Assembly (NCBI GenBank): GCA_964426355.1
Contig: CAYRRA010000023.1
Location: 1-33,417 of the forward strand
Source: JAJFTV01 sp964426355
GTDB taxonomy: Bacteria; Chloroflexota; Anaerolineae; Anaerolineales; Anaerolineaceae
Direction of reading: 5' to 3'
DNA length: 33,417 bases
Made by a program: the position numbers and the translations under genes. Below the pieces are notes generated by a model, which saw nothing but the letters and a program-made list of their open reading frames with translations, was not told the DNA's origin and made no database searches. Shown here piece by piece: positions 1-8,423 of this stretch (position 1 is its first letter; each line of letters starts with the position of its first letter).

Positions 1-620
1 GTACGTCGACTGCAACATTAACAATAATTGCTACCACAATTCCAATCAATACATCGACTGCGATTCCTACCGAAAAGTTTACTGCGAGCCCGACTCCTAC
101 ACCGACTGAGACGTCTACGACAACACCTATAGAGACCCCGAGCACGGAACCCACTTATACTCTTACGGTGAACCAGCCTGAAAATGGTGCTCTTATTGCA
201 GAAGGGGGTTCCTATGAGGCAGGAGTGCAGATCTCAGCAGAGGCAATTCCTGACAACGGGTATAAACTTTCAGGATGGCTGGTTAACGGAAACTTAGACA
301 CAAGTCTTGGGGAAGAGACTTCAATAACATTTACAATGCCAGCATCAGATACCACGTTAAGCGTCGAATTTGAATTGATCACCTATTCCTTGACCTTCAT
401 GCAACCGTGCCAGGGTGGCGGTACCATCTCAATGAATGCTGGTCAGTATGCGCCGGGAGATAGTATCCCAATCACAATCTCTCCAGATCAAGACAGGATG
501 CTTGCGTGTCTTATCATCAACGGAGTATTCGATTGTTCTTATCAAGGGATGACTGACATTGACTTTGTGATGCCTGCGGAAGACGTGATTATAACTGCAT
601 TCTTCCAGCAGCTATTTTGA
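1..620 (+). CDS. C-terminal part of a secreted/surface protein with two InlB/Flg_new-type beta repeats (5' end outside window)
   Basis: The reading frame is open from base 3 to the TGA at 618-620, so the gene starts upstream of the window. The first ~50 visible codons are almost entirely Thr, Pro, Ser, Ile and Glu (a TPTPTET-like linker), as expected for an extended stalk on an exported protein. Two similar repeats of about 72 residues follow, roughly bases 156-383 and 384-617. Each starts with Y-[TS]-L-T, has a central G-x-[YQ]-x-x-G turn and ends with [FV]-x-MPA-[SE]-D-x-x-[LI]. This is the pattern of the bacterial repeat families related to the InlB B-repeat. The role is unknown; such repeats usually form extracellular stalks or binding modules. 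An internal GTG at 168 is not a likely start because the upstream codons are clearly coding. It lies in the same direction as the export locus at 937, but no functional link is shown. Confidence 0.75.
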   Translation, partial: TSTATLTIIATTIPINTSTAIPTEKFTASPTPTPTETSTTTPIETPSTEPTYTLTVNQPENGALIAEGGSYEAGVQISAEAIPDNGYKLSGWLVNGNLDTSLGEETSITFTMPASDTTLSVEFELITYSLTFMQPCQGGGTISMNAGQYAPGDSIPITISPDQDRMLACLIINGVFDCSYQGMTDIDFVMPAEDVIITAFFQQLF

Positions 621-637
621 GAAATGGAGAGCGGCAA

Positions 638-857
638 GTGTTAATTTTTCCTGATGTGAAGATGATAGCAGAGAACCTTGCTCTGGTGTGTGAATTTGAC
701 CAAGATTTTGAGTGCTACGTTTTTTCTACCAGCATGGATGATACCAAACTTGAACCTTCTGGTATGTTTCGATTCTTTGCTTGAAAGCAAGACGCAGTTT
801 TTCCCAAAATACTTGAAGACTATCAACCCTCCTGATAGAGATCAGAGGGATGGATAA
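638..857 (+). pseudogene. Small ORF of 48 codons with an apparent frameshifted continuation
   Basis: A GTG at 638 follows a GGAGA ribosome binding site (626-630, 7-nt spacing) and opens a 48-codon frame ending at TGA 782-784. The peptide is protein-like and acidic (begins MLIFPDVKMIAEN, later STSMDDTKLEPSG). Around base 760 the protein-like character passes to the +1 frame, which reads SLLESKTQFFPKYLKTIN and stops at TAA 855-857. One indel would join them into a protein of about 72 residues. It may therefore be a decayed small gene, a sequencing indel, or a genuine 48-residue peptide. It matches no nitrile-hydratase-like or Nif11 leader that I recognise and has no GG cleavage motif, so I do not call it the export cargo. 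An opposite-strand ORF here (641-826) looks less protein-like. Confidence 0.33.
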
Positions 858-936
858 CCAAGAGAAAAGCCTCGATCATTTACAGAAACGTGAACCGCTG
901 AAAACATAAGACACAGATTCTTAACAACGAGAAGAA

Positions 937-1524
937 ATGAACGAAAAAAGTATATTCCGAAAAATTGCTGTAGAACGACTGTCATCGCCTGAAAATCTGG
1001 ATCAGGTCATGTACGTAGTACCTGCTAGAAACTGGATTGCGTTAATTTGCTTGTTTGCTTTTGTATTAGCTGCTGTCGCATGGGCATGTCTGGGGGAAAT
1101 CGCAAGGCTGGTTGAAGGGGAAGGCATGCTGCTTCCAGGGATCTCAGGCGCATCAGAATCGGTCGTAGCTTTTCTGGACGCAGAGGACGGAAGCAATGTC
1201 CGAACAGGAATGGAAGCGCACATCACGCTGGACATCGGCAAAGACGCAACTCTGGTAGGAAAGGTCGTTTCTGTTTCAACCGTAGATGAAACAACGCTCA
1301 CTTTAGATGGGAGATCAATCACAGAAGAGAGCCTGCCCGGTTGGAAGGCAGGTTCGGGAGATATCGTAGCAGTTATTGAACTTGATGCCGGCGAGATACA
1401 GAAGGTAGCGCAAGTCTTTCCAACTTTCGAGTCTCAGACTATAGACTATTCAAGCGGCTTGCCTTGCGAAATACAGATTACGATTGAGAGTTATCATCCC
1501 ATCCAGTTGATCCTGTCGGACTAA
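937..1524 (+). CDS. NHLP-type export system HlyD-like adaptor, shortened form
   Basis: A 195-residue inner-membrane adaptor for the two ABC transporters that follow. The N-terminus FRKIAVERLSSPENLDQ is the hallmark start of NHLM/NHLP bacteriocin secretion HlyD proteins (TIGR03794 type). One transmembrane helix follows at about residues 33-53, then a short GEGMLLPG beta strand. The frame goes straight into the distal barrel part (VVAFLDAEDG, then a G-x-x-A-H-I-T-L strand) and ends with a beta strand at the C-terminus. Family members are usually about 400 residues. The lipoyl and coiled-coil hairpin modules between the two barrel halves are absent here, with no frameshift visible. A weak GAG site (929-931) precedes the ATG at 937. 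The stop lies 13 bp before the next gene, so they are surely co-transcribed. In a bacterium without an outer membrane a long hairpin reaching a TolC-like channel would be unnecessary; that explanation is inference. Confidence 0.78.
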   Translation: MNEKSIFRKIAVERLSSPENLDQVMYVVPARNWIALICLFAFVLAAVAWACLGEIARLVEGEGMLLPGISGASESVVAFLDAEDGSNVRTGMEAHITLDIGKDATLVGKVVSVSTVDETTLTLDGRSITEESLPGWKAGSGDIVAVIELDAGEIQKVAQVFPTFESQTIDYSSGLPCEIQITIESYHPIQLILSD

Positions 1525-1537
1525 TACAGAGGATATC

Positions 1538-3724
1538 ATGCGAAAAGCCTCTGTGGAAAAAAAACTGTTTCAAAACAGATTCATCAAACGCACAAAAACA
1601 CCCACCATAATGCAAATGGAAGCGGTAGAATGCGGGGCAGCATCACTCGCTATCATCCTGGGTTATTGGGGGAAATTCATACCACTGGAAGAGCTTCGTG
1701 TTTCCTGTGGCGTTTCACGCGACGGCAGCAAAGCCGGCAATATAGCCAAGGCGGCTCGAAAATATGGTCTGATTGTCAAGGCTTGCCGTTACGAGCCGGA
1801 TGAATTGAAGTCGATACCGCTTCCGGCTATTATCCATTGGAAATTTAATCACTTTCTTGTGTTGGAGGGTTTTGGTAGAGGTTATGTCTATCTAAACGAT
1901 CCAGCAAGCGGACCCTATAAAGTAACAGAAAAAGAATTCGATGAGGCTTTCACAGGGGTTACACTGATGTTTAAGCCATCTTCTGATTTCAAAAAGTCCG
2001 GCAAACCCAGGACATTGTTCAGTTCAATGACGAAATGCCTCCAAGGACTTTCTTCGCCGCTTACCTTTTTGTTTTTGGTAAGTTTTCTTCTTGTTTTTCC
2101 CGGATTGATTACGCCTTATTTTTCAAAATTTTTCGTTGACCGTATCCTGACCACACGGATTGACGGCTGGGTATTGCCTTTTCTTATCGGACTCCTTTTA
2201 GTGGCTATATTCCAGGCAATTACTTCTTTTGTCAGACGCCGAATGATGAACAGGCTGGAATGCGAAATATCTACCAATTTTTCAGAAAAATTTTTGCATC
2301 ATTTGCTTCAGCTTCCTTTGGAATTCTTCATGCAGCGCTTCGCCGGTGACATCGCTTCACGCGTTTCTTACAACGATGCGGTCAGCAAACTCATTACCGG
2401 CAGGCTTGCTTCAACGATGTTAGACCTGATGATGGCAGTATTCTTCCTTGTGATGATGTTCGTCTACAGTCCATTGCTCGCGCTCTGTGGCGCGGGTATC
2501 GCTCTTTTGAATCTGATATTTCTAATAACACTCTCTCGCAAACGTACCAATCAGCAGCGCAGGCTTTTATCAGACGAAGGCAAATTCTACGGCGTCAGCA
2601 CATCGGGGCTGGAGATCATAGAAACAATAAAAGCCGGTGGTCTGGAAATGGACTTTTTTGCCACCTGGGCAGGCTATCAGGCGAAGCTTTTAAACACCGA
2701 GCAGCGGATGGGGACCACATTACAAATGCTTATTGCAATCCCATTATTCATCACGGCTGTGGATACCACGGCTGTGTTGGCACTAGGTGCATGGCAGGTC
2801 ATCGAATCCCAGATTACGCTGGGTACGTTGGTCGCGTTTCAAGGTCTTCTCGCCAGCTTCATTACCCCTATCAACCATCTGGTCAACCTCGGTGATGTGA
2901 TACAAAATTTCAAGGTCTATCTGGAGCGGCTCGAAGACGTTTATGACTATCCAATAGCTAAAGAACCCAGCAAGGCACATGAAAGTTCGGTTAGCGGAAA
3001 AAGGCTACGCGGGAACATAGAACTTAGAAATGTTACATTCGGATACAGCAGGTTGGAGCCCTCGCTGATCGAAAATTTCAATATGACACTTGAACCAGGA
3101 GCTCACGTGGCAATCGTTGGAGGCAGCGGCAGTGGCAAATCCACACTTGCAAAGCTGATTGCGGGGCTTTATGCTCCCTGGTCCGGCGAGATTCTTTTTG
3201 ACGGCAAGAAGCGTGAGGAGGTAGAGGAGGAGACGTTGCAGTGGTCTTTTTCACTGGTGGATCAGGAGATCAGCCTGTTTCAAGGAACGGTGCACGATAA
3301 TATTACAATGTGGAATCCCTCGATTTCAGACACAGCTCTCGAGTCCGCTGCGCGGGATGCCTGTATTCACAACATAATACTGGAGCGAGAGAAAGGATAT
3401 GCCCTGGAGCTAACTGAGAATGGAAATTGCTTCAGTGGTGGAGAAAAACAGCGTATCGAGATTGCCCGCGCCTTTTCTGTAAATCCGACGATCCTGGTTC
3501 TTGATGAGGCAACAAGCGCACTGGACCCCATGATCGAGAAGGAGATCATGGATAATATCAGGAAACGGAAATGCTCTACCGTTATTATTGCCCATCGACT
3601 CAGTACAATCAAGGACTGTGACGAAATTATTGTGCTTAATCATGGCTGTGTTGTCGAAAGAGGCACTCATGCTCAACTGCTTGCACAGGGTGGTGAATAT
3701 TCCAAACTTATTTCCAATGTGTGA
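1538..3724 (+). CDS. Peptidase C39-containing ABC exporter (NHLP family, ABC1)
   Basis: A 728-residue bifunctional transporter that cleaves a double-glycine-type leader and exports the peptide. Residues 20-150 are a C39 papain-like peptidase: Cys32 in QMEAVECGAAS, His105 in WKFNHFLVLEG and Asp121 in LNDPASG make a complete catalytic triad. The membrane domain follows (about 170-450, around six helices). The ATPase domain has Walker A GGSGSGKST at 528-536, an ABC signature FSGGEKQR, Walker B ILVLDEATSALD and an H-loop IIAHRLST. Length and order fit TIGR03796-type NHLM/NHLP transporters. An AGAGGA-like site sits just before the ATG at 1538. It lies 13 bp after the adaptor gene and 27 bp before the second ABC gene. 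The usual neighbours of this family are ribosomally made, leader-bearing peptides, but none is visible in this window. Confidence 0.92.
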   Translation: MRKASVEKKLFQNRFIKRTKTPTIMQMEAVECGAASLAIILGYWGKFIPLEELRVSCGVSRDGSKAGNIAKAARKYGLIVKACRYEPDELKSIPLPAIIHWKFNHFLVLEGFGRGYVYLNDPASGPYKVTEKEFDEAFTGVTLMFKPSSDFKKSGKPRTLFSSMTKCLQGLSSPLTFLFLVSFLLVFPGLITPYFSKFFVDRILTTRIDGWVLPFLIGLLLVAIFQAITSFVRRRMMNRLECEISTNFSEKFLHHLLQLPLEFFMQRFAGDIASRVSYNDAVSKLITGRLASTMLDLMMAVFFLVMMFVYSPLLALCGAGIALLNLIFLITLSRKRTNQQRRLLSDEGKFYGVSTSGLEIIETIKAGGLEMDFFATWAGYQAKLLNTEQRMGTTLQMLIAIPLFITAVDTTAVLALGAWQVIESQITLGTLVAFQGLLASFITPINHLVNLGDVIQNFKVYLERLEDVYDYPIAKEPSKAHESSVSGKRLRGNIELRNVTFGYSRLEPSLIENFNMTLEPGAHVAIVGGSGSGKSTLAKLIAGLYAPWSGEILFDGKKREEVEEETLQWSFSLVDQEISLFQGTVHDNITMWNPSISDTALESAARDACIHNIILEREKGYALELTENGNCFSGGEKQRIEIARAFSVNPTILVLDEATSALDPMIEKEIMDNIRKRKCSTVIIAHRLSTIKDCDEIIVLNHGCVVERGTHAQLLAQGGEYSKLISNV

Positions 3725-3751
3725 AGCCAAAATAATTAAGGAATTTTCAAC

Positions 3752-5881
3752 TTGCAAAATCTGAGCCGATCTCAAAACCGCATAAAAAAACAACCTGACC
3801 GGGATACGCACGCAGGGTCGGATTTACATCCTGTATATGCTGCCTTGTTTAAAATTGCAGATTTCCTCGGAGCTGATACCCGGTGTGCGGATATATTTGA
3901 ACATGCTGATGAGGAACTTACCGTACTCAATGCCGCCGGGAAGCTCAAGCTGCGTTTAAGACAGGTGCGACTTCAGGGAGATTGGTGGAAGGAGGATGGC
4001 GGTCCGTTCCTTGCTTTTATTGGGACAAACGAAGAACCTGTTGCACTGGTACCGAGCTCGCCCAGGCGTTACCGGCTTTACCGCACCGGTAGCCGTAGAG
4101 GCACGATGGTTAATCGCACGCTTGCTGATCAGATCAATCAATATGCCTTCTCATTTTATGCTCCATTCGATTCAGACCGTGTGAGCGTAAAGCAGCTCCT
4201 TAGCTTCGGTCTGAAGTGCTCCTGGCAACGAGATATGGTTTTTACACTTCTGGCTGGTGCAATGGGTGGTGTTTTGGGAATTGTTGCACCTTTTATGACT
4301 GGCGTGCTTTTTGACCATATCGTACCTGCGGGGCAGTACAGCCAGCTTTTCTTTATCATTTTCTTGCTGGTCCTATCCGGATTTCAGTCCTTTATATTTC
4401 AAATTACCCGATCTTCCGCACTCCTGCGGATGGAGGGGAAACTTGACATGTATCTTGAAAGCGCACTTTGGGACAGGATATTAAAACTCCCATCGGAATT
4501 CTTCCGTAATTATTCTGCGGGCGACCTGGCTAACCGGGCGGCAGGAATCACCAGAATACGTAAAACTGTTTCTGGCTTGACGGTCAACGCTTTACTGGCA
4601 TGCATCTTTTCGGTGTTCAGTCTTGCTCTCATATTTTTGTACAGCCCCATAACAGGGTTGAGTATCCTTGCCTGTATACTCATCCTGTTAACCGTGATGG
4701 TAAGTTTCTTTCAAATTTTAAAAAAACCCGTAAGTGAAAAATCACTAAAAAACGGTAAGCTGGATGGATTGATGGTGCAGCTCATACGTGGGTATCATAA
4801 GTTTATTGTCACCGGATCGCAGAACGTTGCTTTTGCACTATGGAACAAACCGTTCTCCGAAGTAAAGCGGATGGAAGCTGAAATAAACTCCAAATCAGGA
4901 AAAATGGATGTGATTCTATCTGTGTTTCCTATGGCTGCCACCGTCGTATTCTACTTAGCTGTGTATTTCGGGCAACCGAACGCTTCTACTGGAAGGTTCC
5001 TGGCGATGTTCGCTGCATTAAATTCCATCCTGGTTTCTCTGGGTGAAACATCGCGGGCTTTTGGCAGTCTTCTTATAGCGCTGCCATATTATGAAAGGAT
5101 GCGACCCATCCTGGAAACCATGCCGGAAGTCGACGCTTCCAAAAGTAGTCCTGGCAATCTCAAGGGGGAAATCTCACTTTCCCATGTGGTTTTCCGTTAT
5201 CCTGGCAGCAGCAGGAATGTTATTGATGATGTTTCTTTCCAGATACGGGAAGGCGAAATGGCAGCGTTGGTGGGTGGATCGGGCAGTGGTAAATCCACTA
5301 TACTGCGTTTACTTCTGGGTTTTGAACAGCCCCAATCCGGTGCCATATTCTATGACGGGATGGATCTTGCCGGATTGGATGTACAGAGGGTTCGCGGCAG
5401 GATAGGTACAGTAATTCAAAACGCGCAGATTATGTCGGACAGTATTTATAAGAATATTATCGGGGCATCCAACCTGTCTATAGAAGATGCCTGGGAAGCT
5501 GCGCGACTGGTAAGCCTGGACAAGGATATAGAAGAGATGCCGATGGGTATGCATACATTTCTCAACGAAGGTGGAAGGAATCTCTCCGGCGGACAACGGC
5601 AAAGAATATTGCTTGCCAGGGCACTTATTAGAAAACCCCGGATAATATTTCTCGACGAAGCGACAAGCGCGCTGGATAACAGTACACAGGCTGTAGCAAC
5701 GGAGACCTTGGATAAGCTGAAAATTACGCGCTTCGTTATTGCGCACAGGCTAAGCACGATCATGAATGCAGACAGGATATTTGTATTGGACAACGGGCGA
5801 ATCATACAGGAAGGCTCATACAATGAACTGATTGCCTACCCAGGCAGGTTCAAAGAGCTTTCCGAACGACAGATGGACTGA
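3752..5881 (+). CDS. NHLP-type ABC exporter permease/ATPase (ABC2)
   Basis: A 709-residue ABC half-transporter, the second ABC protein of NHLM/NHLP loci (TIGR03797 type). The N-terminal ~140 residues form the family-specific domain containing a GDWWKEDGGPFLAF segment and a YRLYRTGSRRG segment. This is not a C39 peptidase, since no Cys/His/Asp triad is present. A six-helix membrane domain spans about 165-440. The ATPase domain carries Walker A GGSGSGKST at 508-516, signature LSGGQRQR, Walker B IIFLDEATSALD and H-loop VIAHRLST, so both ABC subunits look catalytically competent. The start is TTG at 3752, preceded by an AAGGAA site 8 bases away; no better in-frame ATG precedes the conserved domain. 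It probably acts as a heterodimer with the 1538-3724 product, given the pairing known in this family. Confidence 0.9.
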   Translation: MQNLSRSQNRIKKQPDRDTHAGSDLHPVYAALFKIADFLGADTRCADIFEHADEELTVLNAAGKLKLRLRQVRLQGDWWKEDGGPFLAFIGTNEEPVALVPSSPRRYRLYRTGSRRGTMVNRTLADQINQYAFSFYAPFDSDRVSVKQLLSFGLKCSWQRDMVFTLLAGAMGGVLGIVAPFMTGVLFDHIVPAGQYSQLFFIIFLLVLSGFQSFIFQITRSSALLRMEGKLDMYLESALWDRILKLPSEFFRNYSAGDLANRAAGITRIRKTVSGLTVNALLACIFSVFSLALIFLYSPITGLSILACILILLTVMVSFFQILKKPVSEKSLKNGKLDGLMVQLIRGYHKFIVTGSQNVAFALWNKPFSEVKRMEAEINSKSGKMDVILSVFPMAATVVFYLAVYFGQPNASTGRFLAMFAALNSILVSLGETSRAFGSLLIALPYYERMRPILETMPEVDASKSSPGNLKGEISLSHVVFRYPGSSRNVIDDVSFQIREGEMAALVGGSGSGKSTILRLLLGFEQPQSGAIFYDGMDLAGLDVQRVRGRIGTVIQNAQIMSDSIYKNIIGASNLSIEDAWEAARLVSLDKDIEEMPMGMHTFLNEGGRNLSGGQRQRILLARALIRKPRIIFLDEATSALDNSTQAVATETLDKLKITRFVIAHRLSTIMNADRIFVLDNGRIIQEGSYNELIAYPGRFKELSERQMD

Positions 5882-5920
5882 TTGTTTTTTCGGAAAATGA
5901 TCTGAAAGGATGATGCTCTA

Positions 5921-8173
5921 TTGAAAAGGAATATGCAAGGTGTTTTCCACTCTAATGAAAAACGATCCAGAATATTGAGCCTGTTGATTCTTCCTGCTGC
6001 GGCTGTGCTGTTTGGTATTTTATCTGGCACATGTGGAGATTTGGTCTCGGTAAGCATTCATATTTTACTCTCTGAAAACAGGCAACCGAATATCTTTTGG
6101 ACTGTTTTAAACGCTTTGGGATTAGCCTGCCTGCTTGCTCTGCTGGTTTTTCATATACTGAATACATTAAGGATGTTTCGCCGAAAAACAATAACGATAC
6201 TCGCGGTAGCGCTGATATTTACACCGCTGGTGTTATTTTTCCCGAACAACGGAACCGTATCTGCTGCTGCATGGCTATCAGAATCGATTTTTTTGCTGTT
6301 TGCTGCTCAGACGACACTGCAAATGTTTCTCCTGCCACCAGATATTCGCTATAAGGGTACAGGCTTCCGTGTTCTGCTTTTGCTTCTGTTGGTCGGAAGC
6401 ATGGCAATAATAAGCCAGGTAGATACATTCGACTGGGACATCATCACAGCCTATACCATATTAGTGGTCATATATTTGACCCTGACCATTGTTTGTAAAA
6501 GGAAGCAGCGGAATATCCAGCTTATGCAGAACGCTCTTGATGATTCCGCGATGGTTGGGAATTTGAAATCAGCACTAAGAACGGAGGAACTCCGGGAGCT
6601 TCTGCCCTATTTTCGGTTCCAGATGAGTGAGGGGTCGTCTATTGCCAAATTACTTATCCTGGAACTAATCCGCGGAGCTCAATTCGACGGAAAAGAAGAT
6701 CTTGCGAAAGCGGCATTCATTTCGGGCCCATTAGAAGTACAGTTCGCTGTCGTTGATCAGATATTCAGCTGGAGCCTGCCCTACCAACTGCTTGTTTTTG
6801 TTGTGGAAAATTGCAGTGACCCACTGGCTGAGTATCTTGTAAGGAAGATGTTTTTGTACTATCCCGACATAACAGACCATGGAATACTTGAAGAACTTCT
6901 TGAACGGGCGGACTGCATGAGGAATTTTCAGCTGAATGAAGAAGCAAGAAGGATGTTCGCTTATGTGTTCGACGGCAAGCGGAATGAGTATTCATATATA
7001 TTAGATACATTGCTGAGGTCTGATCGTAAAGAAGACCGGCTCTTTGCCGTGGAGATTATGTCTTCTTTCATCGGTCGTGAGGATCATACAAACAGGAAAC
7101 ATTTGGTGGAGGTTATAGAGAATACTTTTCTGAACCCGGCAGAGCTAGAGGAGATGATTGAATTATGTGCGGAATATGACATTAATTCGGGGTATCTGAA
7201 GAAACACCTTAGCAATTATTACAACTATGATTTTTTGAAAAAGATAAGTGAATATTATGAACCATTGACCATCGCTAAATCATTCAGTGGTATCAGCTAT
7301 CCCATTCCTATTGCGCTTACACTTCTGGCTGCCTGCCGATTAGATCAAAATGGTATGGGTGTATACCGCGAAAAATTGAATCATCTTTTCGAATATTTAA
7401 TGCGGTTAGGTATTGAAGAGAGCAAAATTCTTGCTGCGGGGTTCAGTAATGCGAAGCTTTTATTGGATGAAATCAAATGGTTAAGACGAACACTTTTGAC
7501 GGTCGTGGTCGAATACAAGCACATCGAAGAAAATTGTGTTCGAACCGAAAACTCGCTTGAAAAAATTGCTCTGGATAATGAAATGGAGTGGTCGTCTGTA
7601 TTTGGGAACATCGCCGAATTTCCGGAGATACCTTCCAAGGAAATACTCGCAGAAGGTGATTTTAATTACGAAGTGCTTATGGTTAGCATCAACAATACTT
7701 TACTCGAATCCATATACAGATATTTAGGAGGTGAAGTCTTGGAAACCAGGCTTACTGAAAATATTGAGAAATTGATTTCCCTGAAATCCATACCGATGTT
7801 TAGCAATCTCGATATTTTTACGCTGCAGCAAATTCAGAAGATATCGGTGTATAAAAAAATACCCGCTGGAGAAAGCATAATTATCGAGGGAGAAGAAGGA
7901 ACAAGCCTTTATATCGTTATCAACGGAAAAGTGGGGGTATACAAAGGCGGAAAGTTAATCAATGAAATAGGTACGGGCGGGATTCTGGGTGAGATGGCAA
8001 TTATTGAAAAGCAACGTCGGTCTGCAACAATTAAAACACTGGATATAACTAACTTCTTGATTATAGAGGGTGATGATTTTATTAAGCTACTCGAACGTAA
8101 CAGCAGTATCTCAATGTCCGTAATTAAGACTCTTGCTGGCAGACTACGAAATATGCTAGAAAAAGAGAAATAA
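5921..8173 (+). CDS. Polytopic membrane protein with C-terminal cyclic-nucleotide-binding domain
   Basis: A 750-residue protein with three visible parts. Residues ~20-195 hold about six hydrophobic helices. Residues ~200-625 are a long soluble helical region rich in Leu, Glu and Asn, perhaps HEAT-like. Residues ~630-750 form a Crp-type cyclic-nucleotide-binding domain (IPMFSNLDIFTLQQI onward). The phosphate-binding cassette looks intact: G690-E691, then R700 and A702 in a RRSATI context. No DNA-binding domain follows it, so it is not a Crp regulator. TTG at 5921 is chosen because GAAAGGA (5904-5910) lies 10 bases upstream; ATG 5933 is an alternative. It sits 39 bp after the second exporter gene in the same direction and is probably part of that operon. 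A role as a second-messenger-responsive regulator or accessory of export is inference. Confidence 0.72.
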   Translation: MKRNMQGVFHSNEKRSRILSLLILPAAAVLFGILSGTCGDLVSVSIHILLSENRQPNIFWTVLNALGLACLLALLVFHILNTLRMFRRKTITILAVALIFTPLVLFFPNNGTVSAAAWLSESIFLLFAAQTTLQMFLLPPDIRYKGTGFRVLLLLLLVGSMAIISQVDTFDWDIITAYTILVVIYLTLTIVCKRKQRNIQLMQNALDDSAMVGNLKSALRTEELRELLPYFRFQMSEGSSIAKLLILELIRGAQFDGKEDLAKAAFISGPLEVQFAVVDQIFSWSLPYQLLVFVVENCSDPLAEYLVRKMFLYYPDITDHGILEELLERADCMRNFQLNEEARRMFAYVFDGKRNEYSYILDTLLRSDRKEDRLFAVEIMSSFIGREDHTNRKHLVEVIENTFLNPAELEEMIELCAEYDINSGYLKKHLSNYYNYDFLKKISEYYEPLTIAKSFSGISYPIPIALTLLAACRLDQNGMGVYREKLNHLFEYLMRLGIEESKILAAGFSNAKLLLDEIKWLRRTLLTVVVEYKHIEENCVRTENSLEKIALDNEMEWSSVFGNIAEFPEIPSKEILAEGDFNYEVLMVSINNTLLESIYRYLGGEVLETRLTENIEKLISLKSIPMFSNLDIFTLQQIQKISVYKKIPAGESIIIEGEEGTSLYIVINGKVGVYKGGKLINEIGTGGILGEMAIIEKQRRSATIKTLDITNFLIIEGDDFIKLLERNSSISMSVIKTLAGRLRNMLEKEK

Positions 8174-8213
8174 GTGTATCTTTTTTGAGAAAATCTCAAC
8201 CGCTGTGCGCCAG

Positions 8214-8258
8214 GCTAAAGTCAAACCAGAACCCGTCAGGCTCTGGTTTGACTTTAGC
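8214..8258. terminator. Perfect 17-bp hairpin between convergent operons
   Basis: Bases 8214-8230 are exactly complementary to 8242-8258, leaving an 11-base loop. It begins 41 bases after the stop of the cyclic-nucleotide-binding protein. The Mrp operon ends on the opposite strand about 165 bases further on. There is no clean T-tract on either side, so it is not a textbook intrinsic terminator, although its position between converging transcripts fits bidirectional termination. Its right arm abuts the tRNA-like fragment. Confidence 0.5.
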
Positions 8259-8298
8259 AGCAGGGGTGCGATTCGAACTCACGACCTCCGGGTAAAAA
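8258..8298 (-). pseudogene. Partial tRNA gene (3' half only)
   Basis: On the minus strand this reads TTTTTACCCGGAGGTC, then a T-arm GTGAG-TTCGAAT-CGCAC (one mismatch in the stem), then CCCTGCT as the 3' acceptor strand. TTCGAAT is the standard TPsiC loop and the spacing from anticodon loop to acceptor is right for a tRNA. The D-arm, 5' acceptor strand and 5' half of the anticodon stem cannot be found upstream (towards 8340): the sequence stops matching inside the anticodon loop. With a 4-base variable loop the anticodon would be TTT (Lys), but this is uncertain. No CCA is encoded. A break in the anticodon loop is typical of integrative-element attachment sites, so this may be an att scar. Confidence 0.4.
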
Positions 8299-8423
8299 GC
8301 GCTATCTGCTATCATATCTTCTCCCAACCTGCGCTTAGATTGTCCGAAATCCGAAAAGTATCGCCTTAATTAAGCATGTGTTGTATGAGGTTGCATGAAT
8401 GAGTGAAATGAAGATTTTTTCCA

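Noticed and set aside
641..826. Minus-strand 61-codon frame in the gap before the adaptor gene
   Set aside because: Its composition (Lys, Phe, Cys, His runs) is not protein-like, there is no ribosome binding site, and the plus-strand small frame is more plausible.
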